The position numbers and the translations under genes are program-made. The notes beneath the pieces are model-generated. The model ran no database searches. It saw only the letters and a program-made list of their open reading frames with translations, and was not told the origin of the DNA. From contig OU612073.1 in the NCBI GenBank assembly GCA_914767715.1, positions 7,254,001-7,318,000 on the forward strand: 64,000 nucleotides of DNA. The letters run 5' to 3'. This document shows, in pieces, positions 13,001-26,200 of this stretch (positions are counted from its first letter, which is position 1; every line of letters begins with the position of its first letter). The stretch comes from Membranipora membranacea. Lineage: Eukaryota > Bryozoa > Gymnolaemata > Cheilostomatida > Membraniporidae.

Positions 13001-16000
13001 CAGTAGACTCTCTTTTGTTGTTATCGTCAAAGGCTGCATCTATAATAATATTCATAGTGTTTTAGTCTTGATCACAATCCACTCACATTCACCAGGACTT
13101 TCATGGAAATGACTGAATATTGTATGACAGGGACTTCATGAACAACTGGTTTATGGAATGAAAACAGTTTTTATGTCATCATTATTAAAAGGTTAGCTGC
13201 AAAAGTTGAAATATGAAGTACTGTCTCCAACAATCATCTGAAGACTGATTTTGTATGAAAAGTAAGGATTAGTAGTATGAATTAAACTGATGCCGGAATC
13301 ATGATGACAGGTAGTAAAAATGAGCACACAAATAGTGAGTAAAGTAAATTCAAACACAATTGGTCAAACTCAACATCTCAAACACTTACCTCCGTCAACG
13401 ATTGTTTTGTAGAGTCTTGTCCGTTCTGTGTGACTACAAAGAGAGTGAAAAATAGAAATTATGCCCATCCTACACTTACTTGAGAAAGAAGTTTACGACA
13501 CACCTTATAGAACAGTTTATGGCTTCCATTTTCCTTCTTTTACCTCTAGTTGTTTTGCTTCCTCTTGCACATCGGTAAGAACATAATTTTAATGATGAAG
13601 ATTTTTGTCAATAAAATGTAGAAAAAAAATACAATTGTCACGCTCACTTGCGGAGCCCATCAGTTTCCATAACGGCATGCGATCACACAAATAAAAAACA
13701 GCGAGAGTAAGAGATGAAAACAATCAAAGCTGCAAATGTCACTGCAGTGCAAATTTTCTCTAGTTTTGAATGTGGAAACTGATCTACAGTGAGAAGTTTG
13801 ACTGCTAGTTCTGAATATCTGAATGTACTGGGGTAATTCATACTTACACACACCTGGGTTCGAGCCAGGTAATGCTGGGAAATCTTCCTGTTGCATTGAG
13901 AACTCTCCTCCGCTGTCTAAACTCTTACCGGTTCCACCCACCATACCAACTAGAATAGAGCAAACAAATTTCAATAAGTTTAAATTTATACGAGTTTTCA
14001 CAGACATCAAAGGTTTGAACGACCATGTTTGTATTGGTCAAGTCTGATAACTTAGCGTCCTAAAATCCACATTATAAACGCCCAACCATTAGGTTGATTA
14101 TAGTCCTAGATTTAATAATATTATATTATAATATTATTAGGTCTATACTTATACTAGAAGTGGCTTAGAACACAATCAAGAAATACTGGGTTCTTCTTGG
14201 TCAATATCAAGATCGGATGGGATCTTTGGAGAACTTTGCAAACTATGACAGCAGTTTTTCACATATAATCCATTCCGCACATATCGTTGCACTAACTAAC
14301 CATAGTTTCTTATACCGGGTGCTAGGTTAGGCTGAGGTACTGTTCTGTTACTAAGAGAAGGGAACTCAGACGTGGACAGGTCTATACTCATCTGACTAGC
14401 GGTCTGTAAGTCACTGCCTGAGCCTGGAGTGCCGGGTGTACGAGATTGCTGAAAATTAAACGCCTGTGGCTGTCCAAAGCCAGAGTAACTGTAACAAACA
14501 GATGCGAGCATGATAATAATAGAGGATTGATTTTATATTGTGTTCAGTATCATAACTGATAAAATTGGACGCTCAGAAGGTGGGTAAGGTGATTTGATAT
14601 GATATTATCATTTCAACAATGAAACTCAAATTCCAAGATTATGGATTTACCAACATAAGTACACAAATACCACACTTGATGTATTGAAATAATTTCATTT
14701 GTAAACATTTCTAAACTGAGCATGACACAGTAATGTTTATGGCTTTGACCATTACATATTCTATTGTTATTCCCTGGTGGAGAGTGCATACATATGAATG
14801 AACTTATTGAGATCATGCCCTTGTAGGTAAAGTTAGTTTGACACAATGTAGAATGGTATGTTAAGAGCAGCACCACAAATACGGTAAGTATAAAGAGCCA
14901 ATACTGATTTGTTTCAAAATTTCCAATACTGCAATAGTAGACAATGCCAACTTCAATGAGGAGTTTTGCAATTGGTCAGAGATTCTGGTGCCAACTTACT
15001 TTGTAGGGTTAGCCAGCCGTTTCTGCATGCCCTGTGCTGGTTGTGCCTGCTGGGTTTGCTGTTGTTGAATATTAGACATGAAAGGTTGGTTCATATGCTG
15101 AAACCCTCTCTGCGCTAAATTACCTAACACATTGTTCCTGCTGTAAAACAAAATAGGTAAATCAATTTTTGATCGAATGCTTGTAAAGTAGTTCCCTGAG
15201 AATTTACTCGGCTCATTTTCCAATTTTGCTGCATAGAAATTACACAAAATTTCTCCTGTAACTTGCTTGGCGCTCAGTTAGAAGATTTTATGACATGTTA
15301 CATAAAGTCTGAGTACCTACGCTACTACGCAGACAGCTTTTGTCATCTAATGAAAAGATGTGCACAAGCAGACTGTTCCCTACACAGATAACAGATCCCA
15401 TGAAATCAGCCTTAGAACTTAGTAAAACAATGTCTTGTCTAAGGCTGATGATAGAGGTTGCAGTGAACTATTTTGTTTTATTTTGAAATCGGAAGCATCC
15501 ATTAGCTTTATCCGAACATGCCTGGCAAGCAAAGTCCCAAAGTACCAATCATACTAAATAATAGCAGATAATTCATAATCTATTGCTTCTTTAATTGTTT
15601 TGAACCATATGGTTACCTGGTCATTTGACGATTTATTTCAACAAAATAGTGGAAATCAAAATCTCAAACATAGACATTAGCCTAACTATCAGAGCAATAG
15701 GTAAAATCAATCTTCGGTAAAATAAAGGCCATTGATATGAGCAATGAGCAGATTCTTGTGTCTATCGGTATGAAAAATATGTTGTTTGTGGTATTTCAAT
15801 TGATGCAAATTGACCATTCACACTGACAATGCAATTCACTACTTGATATGCTCAGATTGCAACTTATCTGTTGCATCTATAAATTTGACACTACTTTGAG
15901 ATGATTCGTGTATCATAAGCAAACAGTTTCTTTTAATCACCACTGCAATATGTGTGACAATAGCTGCCTATTGTGTTATCTAGATGAGTTTTCATGAAAG

Positions 16001-17652
16001 AATTCCGAGGATGCCTACGCCTTGGAGGAGTTAAGAACTCACAGAGGGAAGTTAAGAGATTAATGGCTAGCTAAAATAAACTCAACCTCGTTACTTTATA
16101 TAAACTTTCACCTTAACTAGCCTGTTAACCCTACTAGCTACAACGAATTCACTCACAAACTAGCTAAATTAAACTCCAGTAATTATTCCCTCCTTTATGA
16201 ATTTCACAAACCGCATTCTACCAGTTGCCAGCCCTTTCATACCAGGCTAATGCAAAAAATTCATCATCAAGGGCAAAGGTGAAAATGAGACAATCAATCC
16301 TCAGAAAATATAGATTTCAACAGAGGCCCGAGTATCAAGGGGGAGGGGAGAAGGAGTGGTGTAGGAAGAAGGACAGTAAAGAGAATATTACTGACCTGTT
16401 TGGTGACTGTGGTTGTAACATACTGGTCGGTGTAGATCTCTGAAAGGCTGCCACATTTCCATTATACGCTCGGCTTATGGCTACAAAATTATAGTAGATA
16501 ATTTACCTATTCAAAACAGCTAGGATGACAGCACACAGTATGACAATCAAGATGTAAATTTTCAGTGGTTACATTTAATAATGGACAAACTGTAGGAGTA
16601 TCTAAGTAAAGAGCATGATGGAACGAAAAAACAGCATCAGATACATTTAAAATATGCTTGATGCATATGAATCAATGAGCAACAGATGAGAAGGCTTCTG
16701 TCAGGCCTTCTTCCTTCTTCCACGAATGCATTAACATCGACCAGTAATGAAAGAGGTAAAACTAATCAGACAACAAATATGTATATGTGCACGTAATAGA
16801 CACTTACATTGTTGCTGTTGCTGATAAACCTGGTTGGTCGGTGTGAAAGCTTGTGATGGAGACCCAGAATTGAACATCTTCAAAAGAATAACAATACTCA
16901 ATTAGTTAATAGTTGACACACTTAGGCATGTGGAATTGGCATGTGGAACTGTATGGAAACTTCCAATGAGATCATTATGATAAGCAGTCGGAATATGTAA
17001 CAAGATAGCACGGTTTGCACTTGGGCTATAGAGACTATCACACCGTATTATGCAGTCAATCAATGACAATCTACCATTGAATAAACAGGCTACCAAGAGA
17101 ATACCAAGATTAGATTTTCATTGAATCTAGGTTCCCTAAAATTGGTAAAATGAGGTAGAAGACATTGTTTCTGAGCTTATCTATTTTGTTAGTGAATTCA
17201 GTGGCTGGTTACCACTACAAAACTGCTCACCATATCTCGTTCCCTGAACATACTTGACTGTGCTTGTCCATTGAAGTACATGCTAGTCTCCTGGTCCTCC
17301 TCATCGAGGTAGAACCCCTAGAAAACAAAATATAAAGTGAGTAAAACTAGAAATAATATGCTTATAACCCGATTTCTTCAAAAAGAGGCTCTGAATTGTT
17401 GTGTTGCATTTAAAATGCAGACTGCAGTGGCCAGCAACATACCTGAATCATTTCCTAATTGGTAAGGCTTCACATGACAGGTAACGCAACATAATATGCA
17501 TATCTGTCAAACAGTCCATGCCACATCAAACAACATTTTTTTCAGACACTGAAATTTGATTTGACTCAACATCTTACCTTTTTCTTCTGCGACATATCAA
17601 CTTGTTCTCTCCAACTACCGGTGAATTCAAATGTAGAAGCCACCTTGGCGAT
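10085..17652 (-). CDS. CNOT2: CCR4-NOT complex subunit 2 (NOT2/NOT-box protein)
   Basis: CNOT2 is a structural subunit of the CCR4-NOT deadenylase, pairing with CNOT3 through its NOT box and binding CNOT1. Thirteen coding exons (5' to 3'): 17652-17578, 17317-17231, 16877-16808, 16480-16396, 15140-15000, 14488-14301, 13949-13848, 13433-13390, 13033-12955, 12666-12510, 11805-11593, 11038-10903, 10258-10085. All phases agree and give about 516 residues, close to the usual 540. Diagnostic stretches are EDFPALPGS, VTNIPAGMVTDQFGMIGLLT, CRPQDIDYHVPTEYLTN, KYGEDLLFYLFYTNPGDVLQ, NRDWRYHKEEQVWITRAPGM and ELHLEYSKLEER. The N-terminal half is low complexity, rich in Gln, Ser and Asn. The C-terminus carries a Gln/Pro/His tail in place of the short family ending. 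The true start was not found: the 25-codon exon at 17578-17652 opens straight from a splice acceptor, so a further 5' exon is likely, unless the internal ATG in that exon is used. The gene converges on TRPM and diverges from SSR3. Confidence 0.92.
11850..11988. repeat. Foldback MITE, family with copies at 36440 and 38354
   Basis: Imperfect terminal inverted repeats of about 35 bases: TCTACACTAGATCAATTTTG at the left and AACTTGATCTAGCCTACACT at the right. Related half copies (TTTGATCCAATTTG, then AGTTGTTTCCCC) occur at 36440-36490 and 38354-38410 in METTL25 introns. Confidence 0.65.
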
Positions 17653-18121
17653 CTAGAAAAAAGAGAATGAATTGAAATTCCAAACAGTATAATGTGTTGG
17701 CGAAGTCATTGTACCACTCAAACTTTCCACAGGGGCAGAGATATCCGACAGTGTACATAACCATTTAGTCTAATCAACGCAATTTTATAACCAGTTAAAC
17801 TTTTTACCACAGACTGTGATTGCTGCAGTGAAGCCCAGAACACCACTTTGCTTAGAGGACACGAACCATCCTCATAATAACATGCGCAAAGCCTGGCAGG
17901 CCTAAATAAATAAATCAAACAAGGAGGCACTCTTTTGATTGCAGTATTTTGATGTTAACAAAAAATTCATTCGCACAAGCTCCTCTCACCAAAAGAAGGC
18001 AACATGTTGGGTAACTGTCTGTTTCATTGCACTTGGTAAAATAAAGGAAACTTTTTTTAAAGAAAAACTGCTATGCAACTTGGGGTGATATATACAAAGA
18101 ACAAATCATTTACACAAATGC

Positions 18122-19052
18122 TAATAAGGGAAGGCGGGCACGTTGATCCACCCCACTTTTTTCAATTTTTTTTTATGTTTTGAGTTTTCCTCTCCATCAG
18201 AGGTCATGTGACCAAAGGCACCCTTTTTGAGCAGATAAAAAGAAAGATAGCTACTAAGGGAAGATAATTATTTAGTAATTCGTTGTTTCTAGCGTAAAAA
18301 GTAAATAATGCTCAAATCGCCGGAAATGTCATCTATTCCCAACAAGGAGTGACTGAGAAGTTTCAACTTTTATTATGTGATAACATAAGATTTAGTCTCA
18401 ATTTCACATAATCTAAACTTATCTCTGATGGAGAGATTTTGTTTAACTCGAGTTGAAAGTGAAAAACATGCTGTTGGGCACGTTGAGCCATGCCCCGCAG
18501 TATAAAATATGATGGAAGTGTATATGAAGTTTATGTTTGAAACTGTTCGACAACACTTAGACACACAAAAATGGAAACATTGGAATTGATGTTTCTTTAA
18601 TGAAATAAGCAATTACTCAATTTTCCCTTCTCTTATCATCAAGTTTGCCGTGTGCAAGTTTTCCTCTACCGCAAATATTCCGGAGATTTGTTTTGTGTTG
18701 CGAATTCTTTTTTATACTTGGATTGAGTGAAAACAATGCGCTGTTGCAATGAATTTTGTTGCTTTCCTTTATTTCTTATGGTTGCAATGAATTTAAAAGT
18801 TATTACTAGCAAAGAGATGACCATAACAGAGTGGCTCAACGTGCCCCATACAAAATGCTGACCCGGCTCAACGTTTTGAAACAGCAATATTTCCTTTTCT
18901 TGCTGCAATAGGTTTCTGAGTTCACTCATGTTGATGGAAGATATGAAGACCAATTTCAGTGCCAAGTTTTGTCAATCTGGCACAATTCAACTGCATGTTA
19001 CAATCAAATATGTAAAAACTGGCTCAACGTACCCCACCTTCCCCTAATGGTG
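18122..19052. mobile_element. TIR element with repeated CACGTTGAGCCA motif
   Basis: The ends are inverted: AAGGGAAGGCGGGCACGTTG at the left and CGTACCCCACCTTCCCCTAA at the right. The motif GGGCACGTTGAGCCA, or its complement, recurs inside near 18476, 18833 and 18872. No transposase was found, so it is probably non-autonomous. It lies between CNOT2 and SSR3, possibly in a CNOT2 5' intron. Confidence 0.65.
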
Positions 19053-19387
19053 AGCAACAATTGCAAATTTGCTTGTTTTGGCACAATACCACCTTGAACA
19101 TCGCAAAACATATGCAACCAATCACATGTCAAATGCTAATGTATGTAAGTAAGACACAATTCTAACAATAGTACAGAGTATTTCTTATCAGCTGTCCCTT
19201 TTGTGCGATGCCATAGATTGGGCTATCGCAAGAATTGGATTGGTTTTTAGACTCATGAGGAGTGAGGACAAGTGACGGCACTATCTAGCCATCTTACCTT
19301 TACAAGTATAGACACTTATTGTTTGTTTGGCTACTCACAGTCACACTTAGATACTGTATGTTAGACTACTACTCTCTACAGATTATT

Positions 19388-19458
19388 ATGAGTGATATAT
19401 TCTCAAGACTCAGTAAGTAAAGTAACTGAGTCTTGAGAATAAATATTATATCACTCAT
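19388..19458. repeat. Long hairpin upstream of SSR3
   Basis: Two paired blocks: ATGAGTGATATA with TATATCACTCAT, and TTCTCAAGACTCAGT with its exact complement. A seven-base bulge lies on the right arm and a ten-base loop in the centre. Confidence 0.7.
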
Positions 19459-19986
19459 CATAGATAAGATAGGTGATTAAATAAATGCCAGTGAAATTAT
19501 AACAATATCTTAAAATACAGATGTACAACGAATATTTATAGCAATATAATATTACTACCATTCACTTTCCATCCCCATATATTCATGTATTTTTCTAAAT
19601 AATTATTTTATTTATTTTACTTCAAATTATCTAACTAATTTATCTATCTAATTCTATCATAAAGATTTTGTGTCTTCTGTATGAAAGGATTGAGCATAAG
19701 ATGAAGATATTATATCATGGATTTCATCATCATTACCTGTATAAACCACTATGAGAACAATATTAAGTCTCAATTATCCTTGAAATATGAGGAAATCTGA
19801 GCTTTGTAGGAAAAACTTTGCTACATTTCTCTCTTCTCAGAAAAAAAACAATTTTCCTCAGATTTACATGACCTTGACCCTAAGACATAAGCTCCGCCTA
19901 GAACCGTCGTACTCCGGATTGCTGTATCCGTTTCCGCTGACGACTACAACAACTTTCATTTTGAGAAGAAAAAGTAAACTGCCAAC

Positions 19987-22238
19987 ATGTCATCCACTGG
20001 AACACAACTTACCAAAGAAGAGGAGCTGCTTTTGCAAGATTTCAGCCGTAATGTAACCACAAAGTCATCAGCACTGTTCTACGGAAATGCCCTCATAGTA
20101 TCAGCAGTACCATTGTGTAAGTATTGAGTGGTAGTAGACTTAATTACTAATATAGTTACAGTAGAGTAGGATAGTTGGGAGTAAAATGAAATTGAATGAA
20201 TGAATCAGATTTTTTATATTATCATGATGAAGTTAGAGCTAAGAAGTAGATGGGAATCATTTGAGGAATGTGTGGTTGTAGAACTGCAATACCAATTTGA
20301 CAATAATGGATTCACTTGTTCAGAGTGTCTGTTATGCATTACAGTTTTCTTGAATATATAATACAAGTTGTACTACTAACAAGAGGAGGCAGATCTGAGA
20401 TCACCATCTTCATTCGTTCACAATATCATTAGTACTATACTCTTTGCTTCTGCAGAATTAACATCACTTCTTAACTTCTGTTTATTTCTGGATTTGATTG
20501 TTGCCAATATGTGCAAATATCACCATTTGCATATAAGAAATCACACAAATTAGGGAGAAAAACAGTTCGAGTACCATGTCATTGAATGCTAACGAAACAC
20601 ATACGTCTACAGCAGTAACGTCTTAGATTGTCTGACCTCATATTCTAAGTGTTGATAAGTTTTATCACATATCAAGCAAAGTATTCATCATTGTATGCAT
20701 AGAATATATGTTTGCTTATAATTCTTTAATATTGTGTTACAGGGCTCTACTGGAGAATACACAGCATGGACCCAATTGCCTCAGCAATCCTCTTTGTATT
20801 GATGACTGGAGTCAGCACCTATCTTCTCTCATTCGCCTACAAGAATACCAAATTTATTCTTAAGCACAAGTAAGATAACAAGTAGAGATCGAACTCTATG
20901 TTGGGCCTACTTTGATATGTTGCATTTATCCGTTTTGAATCTAAAACTACTGGGAACCGAAATTGGTCAACGTTTTGTGGTTAGAAATTTTGGATTCATA
21001 TCTCACTAGTTCTATGTTGCCATGACAACTCTGGTAGATGAAGATTTGTCCAGCTTGCCAACATGGCATGATGATAATATCATGATGCCATGTTGGCATT
21101 ATATGCTGTGTGCAAGCCTTGGTATTGGCCTTGATATGATTAACATAAGTTTATGCGGTAAGATATTCTCCAATGTATTGTCGCTTGACTTATGTGTGAA
21201 CATTTTGCTGTTACAGAGCAGCACAGAAAGTAGAGGAAGGAGTTACTTCAGAAATCATGAAGAAATTCGCTGACGACAAGAAAGTCTCCAAGAAAGAAAA
21301 AGATGAGAGGTAGGTGGCATTGGTTTGATGTTTAACATCCACCTGATTCAAAATTCATGGTCCGCTTCTGAATCTTTGGATAAAGAACAGTCTTCATTTT
21401 GAATTAGTAATAATAACATTAGATTTGAAAGACTGATGAGATCAAAAGCTAAATTCTGCAAAAAATAGCTCCCAATTCAACCCAAAATCCTAACATCCTG
21501 CCACATAATGACACTGGTTTTACCAGGTACACAGTATGAACAGGGAGGTTTGAATCATAACATTGATTCATTAAAGGGCAACCAAGGTTTCAAACAACTT
21601 CTCATTGATGGCCATTGATTAATAGCAGATTGCACCTTCTGCATGGGGAAAAAGACAAAATATAATTCGGATGATGATTCAGCCAGAATTCTTGTGAAAC
21701 ATTTCTTCCATCAGGTACTCAAACTCAGCTAAAAGAGAATACCACATAGCAGTTTCCTGTTCCTGTTATTATTTAGCCTTTGCTCTATAATTATTACAGC
21801 AAAGTCTTGGAACCTCCCCTAAACTGAAGTGTTACCCAGCTTAGAGTCAGCAGCTACTTTGAGTTTTGCATCGCGTAATGCACAAAGCTGATGCTGCCCA
21901 GCACATTATTTGCTACCCATTAATGCATTGCTGCGAAACCTTGGTTGCCCTTTAAAGGGTGTTGTCCTCTCTTGTATAGAAGTAGCACAACTCTCTCTCG
22001 ACCAACTCCCTTAAATTTCTGAGTTCTTTTCTTTTGCAGAATTCTATGGAAGAAGAATGAAGTAGCCGATTATCAAGCTACCAACTATTCCATATTCTAT
22101 AACAACACACTGTTCTTAGCCCTTGTTGTTCTCTGCTCTTTCTTTGTCCTGAAGACAATGTCTCCCAGCGTTAACTACATCCTGTCAATGGGCATGGCCT
22201 CAGGGCTCGTCGCTCTCCTCAGCACAGGCACAAAGTAA
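19987..22238 (+). CDS. SSR3: Translocon-associated protein subunit gamma (TRAP-gamma)
   Basis: SSR3 is a multi-pass ER membrane subunit of the TRAP complex that sits beside Sec61 and assists protein translocation. Four exons, 19987-20116, 20743-20869, 21217-21309 and 22040-22238, join in frame to 182 residues, matching the usual length of about 185. Recognisable stretches are LLLQDFSRN near the N-terminus, [60 protein letters not shown] and SIFYNNTLF. The C-terminal pair of hydrophobic segments ends [11 protein letters not shown]. The start ATG at 19987 gives the expected short polar N-terminus ([13 protein letters not shown]). Intron 3 contains a perfect-TIR foldback element. A canonical poly(A) signal lies 194 bases after the stop. 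Confidence 0.96.
21571..21955. mobile_element. MITE with perfect TIRs and TTAA ends (SSR3 intron 3)
   Basis: TTAAAGGGCAACCAAGGTTT at the left is exactly inverted at the right end (AAACCTTGGTTGCCCTTTAA). If TTAA is the target duplication, the element fits a piggyBac-type non-autonomous copy of about 0.38 kb. No ORF inside. Confidence 0.75.
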
Positions 22239-23217
22239 CCCCACCCTCCATAAGTGCCTGTTGTTGTATATAATTCTGAGCTAGTAGATTGTAATAATAA
22301 TATTATAAGCATCTTTTTTACACTGTTGCTATATTCGGAATCATAATTCTTTTAATTGTATCGATACTTAGTTTTTTTTGTCTTGAACAATTGCAACGTC
22401 ATTTTATGTGATCATTATGATGCTGCTAGGAAATAAAGTCAATTAGTTCACTCAAAACAACTCTCGTTTTAATTGAAACAATACTTAATTAGTTTGTGAG
22501 AAGCTTCTTGCATTCTTTTGGACAGAGAAATCACTTGTTTTTCAGTTAGGAGATTATCCTTCTCACTGGGGTCACAATGAATGAGTAAGCAGAACTGGCA
22601 TGGTGTTCCAAATTTAGTGAAAAACTCAATAGTTTACTTGACATGTTACATGGATGAAATTACTATGGAAAGGCTAATGTAACATAATTGCATCTCAAGT
22701 TTCCATGAACATAATTGTGTCTCTTTTTGCTTCAAATCCGGACCATTTTGTAACTTGACTCTGTAGCATGGTCGAAGCAAGTATAGTCCATGTCAAATAG
22801 ATCGTGATGAACTCTATCACAGCCCGTAGCTAGGGTTTCCAGGCTTATGCTGTACAAATAAATAAACTTATCATACAAACGACCTAAAGGGAGGGTCCTA
22901 TAAGTAGGCCACTGTTATCAGGGAGTTAGGGAGCGACTATGTATCAAAGAGTTTGGTATTAGGCTGCCTGTCTAATCATTATATGTTACAAATAGAAGTT
23001 GTGCACTCCTTCAATTCATGAAGTCAAACACAGTAGTTTGTAGTTATGTCCACATCTTTGCTAGACTCACCTATCAGATCGTTTAGATTATTGACTGCTG
23101 GGATTAAAGACTAAATGGGTCAAGTTTTCTGAGCTGGAAAAGAAGAACCTTGTTCAAAACTGACAATTTTAGTTTTACTATGATTTTGTGAGCTTGAGGA
23201 CATTAGCTGCATTTTTC
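22239..23217. other. Intergenic interval, SSR3 to tandem-ectodomain gene
   Basis: SSR3 3' UTR and poly(A) signal, then about 0.8 kb with nothing recognised; the promoter of the downstream gene is expected here. Confidence 0.4.
22432..22437 (+). terminator. Poly(A) signal of SSR3
   Basis: AATAAA, 194 bases downstream of the SSR3 stop codon, in AT-rich sequence. This is the expected context for 3' end formation. Confidence 0.6.
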
Positions 23218-26200
23218 ATGGCTGCAGAACAGAAACTCAAGACCACTGTGGTGGTGGTCATCGCTTTAATTACTCTCACCAGTGCCAATGGAGTGTATGA
23301 ATGGATGACAGCTGATAATTTTGATGAAATTATTGACAGAATGGATGCTGTCAATGAATTGAACTGTGAAGCCAAAAGCAGAGAAGAGCTTCTTCTTCCT
23401 TTTGGAACTGTTAGTAACATTGTTAAGACTAACAAGCTGAGAACCTCAGACTTTCAGAAGAATTATTACAGCAACAGATCTTCTTTGCTGCAGCTTCATG
23501 CCACATCACTGGCTAATGCTTACAAGTTCAGCTATCTGTTTCAAAGGCTGAATCAGACATGGAATTTTGCTGATCAGCCCAGCTTGTTCTATTATTACCT
23601 GGGTCTTACTGCTGATGTCACAGCCAACCTTGGATTTATGAATGGTAAGTATAAAACACAAAACATTGTGTGGCTATTATGTCATTGTAACTGTGTTTTC
23701 TCAACTGAGACAATAAATGAGTTTATGTGGAATGACCTACCTTGGACATATATACTATATAGTCTCTGATTGTTATTATTATAAATTGGCCTCAGTAATG
23801 AGCTTGATTTCTGCAGAGGGCCGCTGTTGATGTTGTTTTCCTGCAGCCACCATCAACTTATCCTAGTTCTAGTCTACCAAGGAAACAGTTGCGAAACTTG
23901 AGTGTTTCTCACATGTTAGGCTACTTCTTTTGTAGGGTCTGCTGTATTTTTTGACAACAACAATTTCTATCCAAATTTCCTCACTCAAGTGAGTGTGAAT
24001 AAGACAATTCCGTTGTTTGGACCACGATCATGGAGAATCGATGACTACAATGACCCAGCCAACTGGCTCAGAGAGCCAACCAACAATACAGTAAGTGGTT
24101 GTGTGTGAGATAGGCCAGCAATTCTATGTAATACCAGTTCTGCATAGCTATAGATTGGAGCCACCCTACCCTCCCAAGTCTTACAATAATGATGTATCCT
24201 TGCCAATACAAGCTAACTGCTTAGTGACATATAGGGAATGCCATAGTTGCCATCTCATTTGCTGATTTGATTTGTCTCGAAGACTTCGAGCACTCACTCT
24301 CAAATATATAATGAAAGCGTATCTCAACACCCTACATCATGTTTTCATAGTCCAAATAAAGAACTGTAATCCTCAACCAGTTATCTATACCATGGTAATA
24401 TTTATATATTCTCCATTATAAAGTTCCAAGTCACGGATTATGGTGCGGGACCTCTGAGAAACTACACACTCGATGCATATAAAATAAATGGATGGTATGA
24501 TCCCTGGCTACCACACAGACAATCCGACCAGGATCTAACGTTAACGTAAGAATTTTTATTTTATTTCATTATAATTTTATGCGATTGTGGTGTATGTGGT
24601 AGCCATCAAACACAACCTGTTACATACGAGTTTGTATACCTTGGTACATTGATGAGAACTTGGCATGTTACCATCTCTCATGCAAAAGCCTTCCAGTAAC
24701 TTTTGAGATGCCATCTTTGGCTCGGCGAGTAGATTTTTATTCAGCAGTCTGTAGGATAGGCTAGTAAATGTAGACCATGCTGTATGACTTTCACAGAATG
24801 GTGAGTCAGTCAAACTCCTTTGAGTGGCCACTGACCAAAAACTCTGATAATCTCATTGCTAATGAAATTATCTGAGGCATTTAATTCGGTGCACTGCCAA
24901 CTTAGGGGTAGGGTACGGAGGTTTTAGTCCAGCGTTGTGCCTTTTAGTATTTGTCTTCTAAACAACTGAGAGAGATATGGTTCACGCCTAAATTGTAATG
25001 TGTTTCTGACACAATTACCAAAATAAAATTAACTCAATTCAATTAAAATACACTACTGAATGGGAGGACTTCAAAAACTCAGACAAGGTAGCTTATGAAG
25101 CAATCTGAATTAAATCATGAGGTTTCCACTTGTTCACTTTTCACATCTTTTTATTTGAAGGGATGAGGTTACTGTACGTATTACAAGAGCGATACGACCA
25201 GGAGAGTTTGACCAGTTTGAAGGCTTCAAATTCTTTGGTCCAGCCTCACCTTTCCTCTCAGCAGAAACAGACGAGCTGCCGGTACAGTTTACTCGACCTT
25301 ACTTTGACTGCGGGCGATCTAACAAATGGATAGTCAGTGCTACAGCACCTATATACGACAGATTACCCAGATACCCCTACGATCCTGATGTCAAGGGTAA
25401 CTTCAGTGCCGGTATCTTCGACAGCATTCGTAAGAACAGGTACAACCTACAATTTTCTTTCAAAGCATCCATGAAATACTTAAATTACTCAAAGGTCGTT
25501 CTCCAGCTAATATGTTTCATAATGAGCTCAAAAAGATCTCAATTGGGCAACTAGGAGAGAAGTTACAACTTTTCAAAGTAAGGACTGAGGGTAGGATACA
25601 CAAAAGCATTACATTTCTTCCAAAACTGGAACTGTCATACTGTCATTTGTCAGCTCTAAGTGAGTGCACAAACAACAGTTTGATCATATCCGTCCTTTTC
25701 CATCTTAACAGGCGAGTTGGTGTAGCAGTTACAGATGTGGATTTTCTGAATATTGACATTAACCCGTGTAGCAGATATCCCGATGACGATGGTGATAACT
25801 ACCTAGGTGGTATAGATCGCTGTCACAAACTGTCCACAATCGTGAGTTACGCAGAGTATTACTTTTATGATTTGTAGCTTGCAAAAAACATAGGCAGAAT
25901 TTAAGTATGTTTGACCATGCTCCCTGGTTTGAGCAAGGAGTAAGAGTTTTGTTCATCATTCAGGAGTTTGTTGATCATTCATTCCAAATAATTCATTTTC
26001 CTATCAGCTAAGAACATCATGGCGTGTTCATTAAAAGGCCAAAGAAGAAACCATCAAGTTGTATTATGTACTGAACATAACTCAAAACTTCCTCTATAAC
26101 ACTGATTGATGTCCTTATATATTATAAAAATTAGATTTAACTTTCATTTTATATTCATGGTCGGAGCAAGGCTGACCCAACCATGAATAGCAAAACCAAA

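Larger units (their letters stand above)
17653..19986. other. Divergent interval between CNOT2 and SSR3
   Basis: This should contain the CNOT2 first exon(s) and both promoters. A possible minus-strand noncoding exon ends at a donor near 19298-19304 (AAAG before GTAAGATGG). Otherwise it holds the TIR element at 18122-19052 and the hairpin at 19388-19458. Confidence 0.35.

Noticed and set aside
23188-23217. GTG start upstream of the chosen ATG in the tandem-ectodomain gene
   Set aside because: Eukaryotic initiation at GTG is unlikely, and the ATG at 23218 gives a clean signal peptide.
23178-23435. Minus-strand ORF at the start of the tandem-ectodomain gene
   Set aside because: Antisense of the signal-peptide exon; the plus strand continues in phase through 17 exons.
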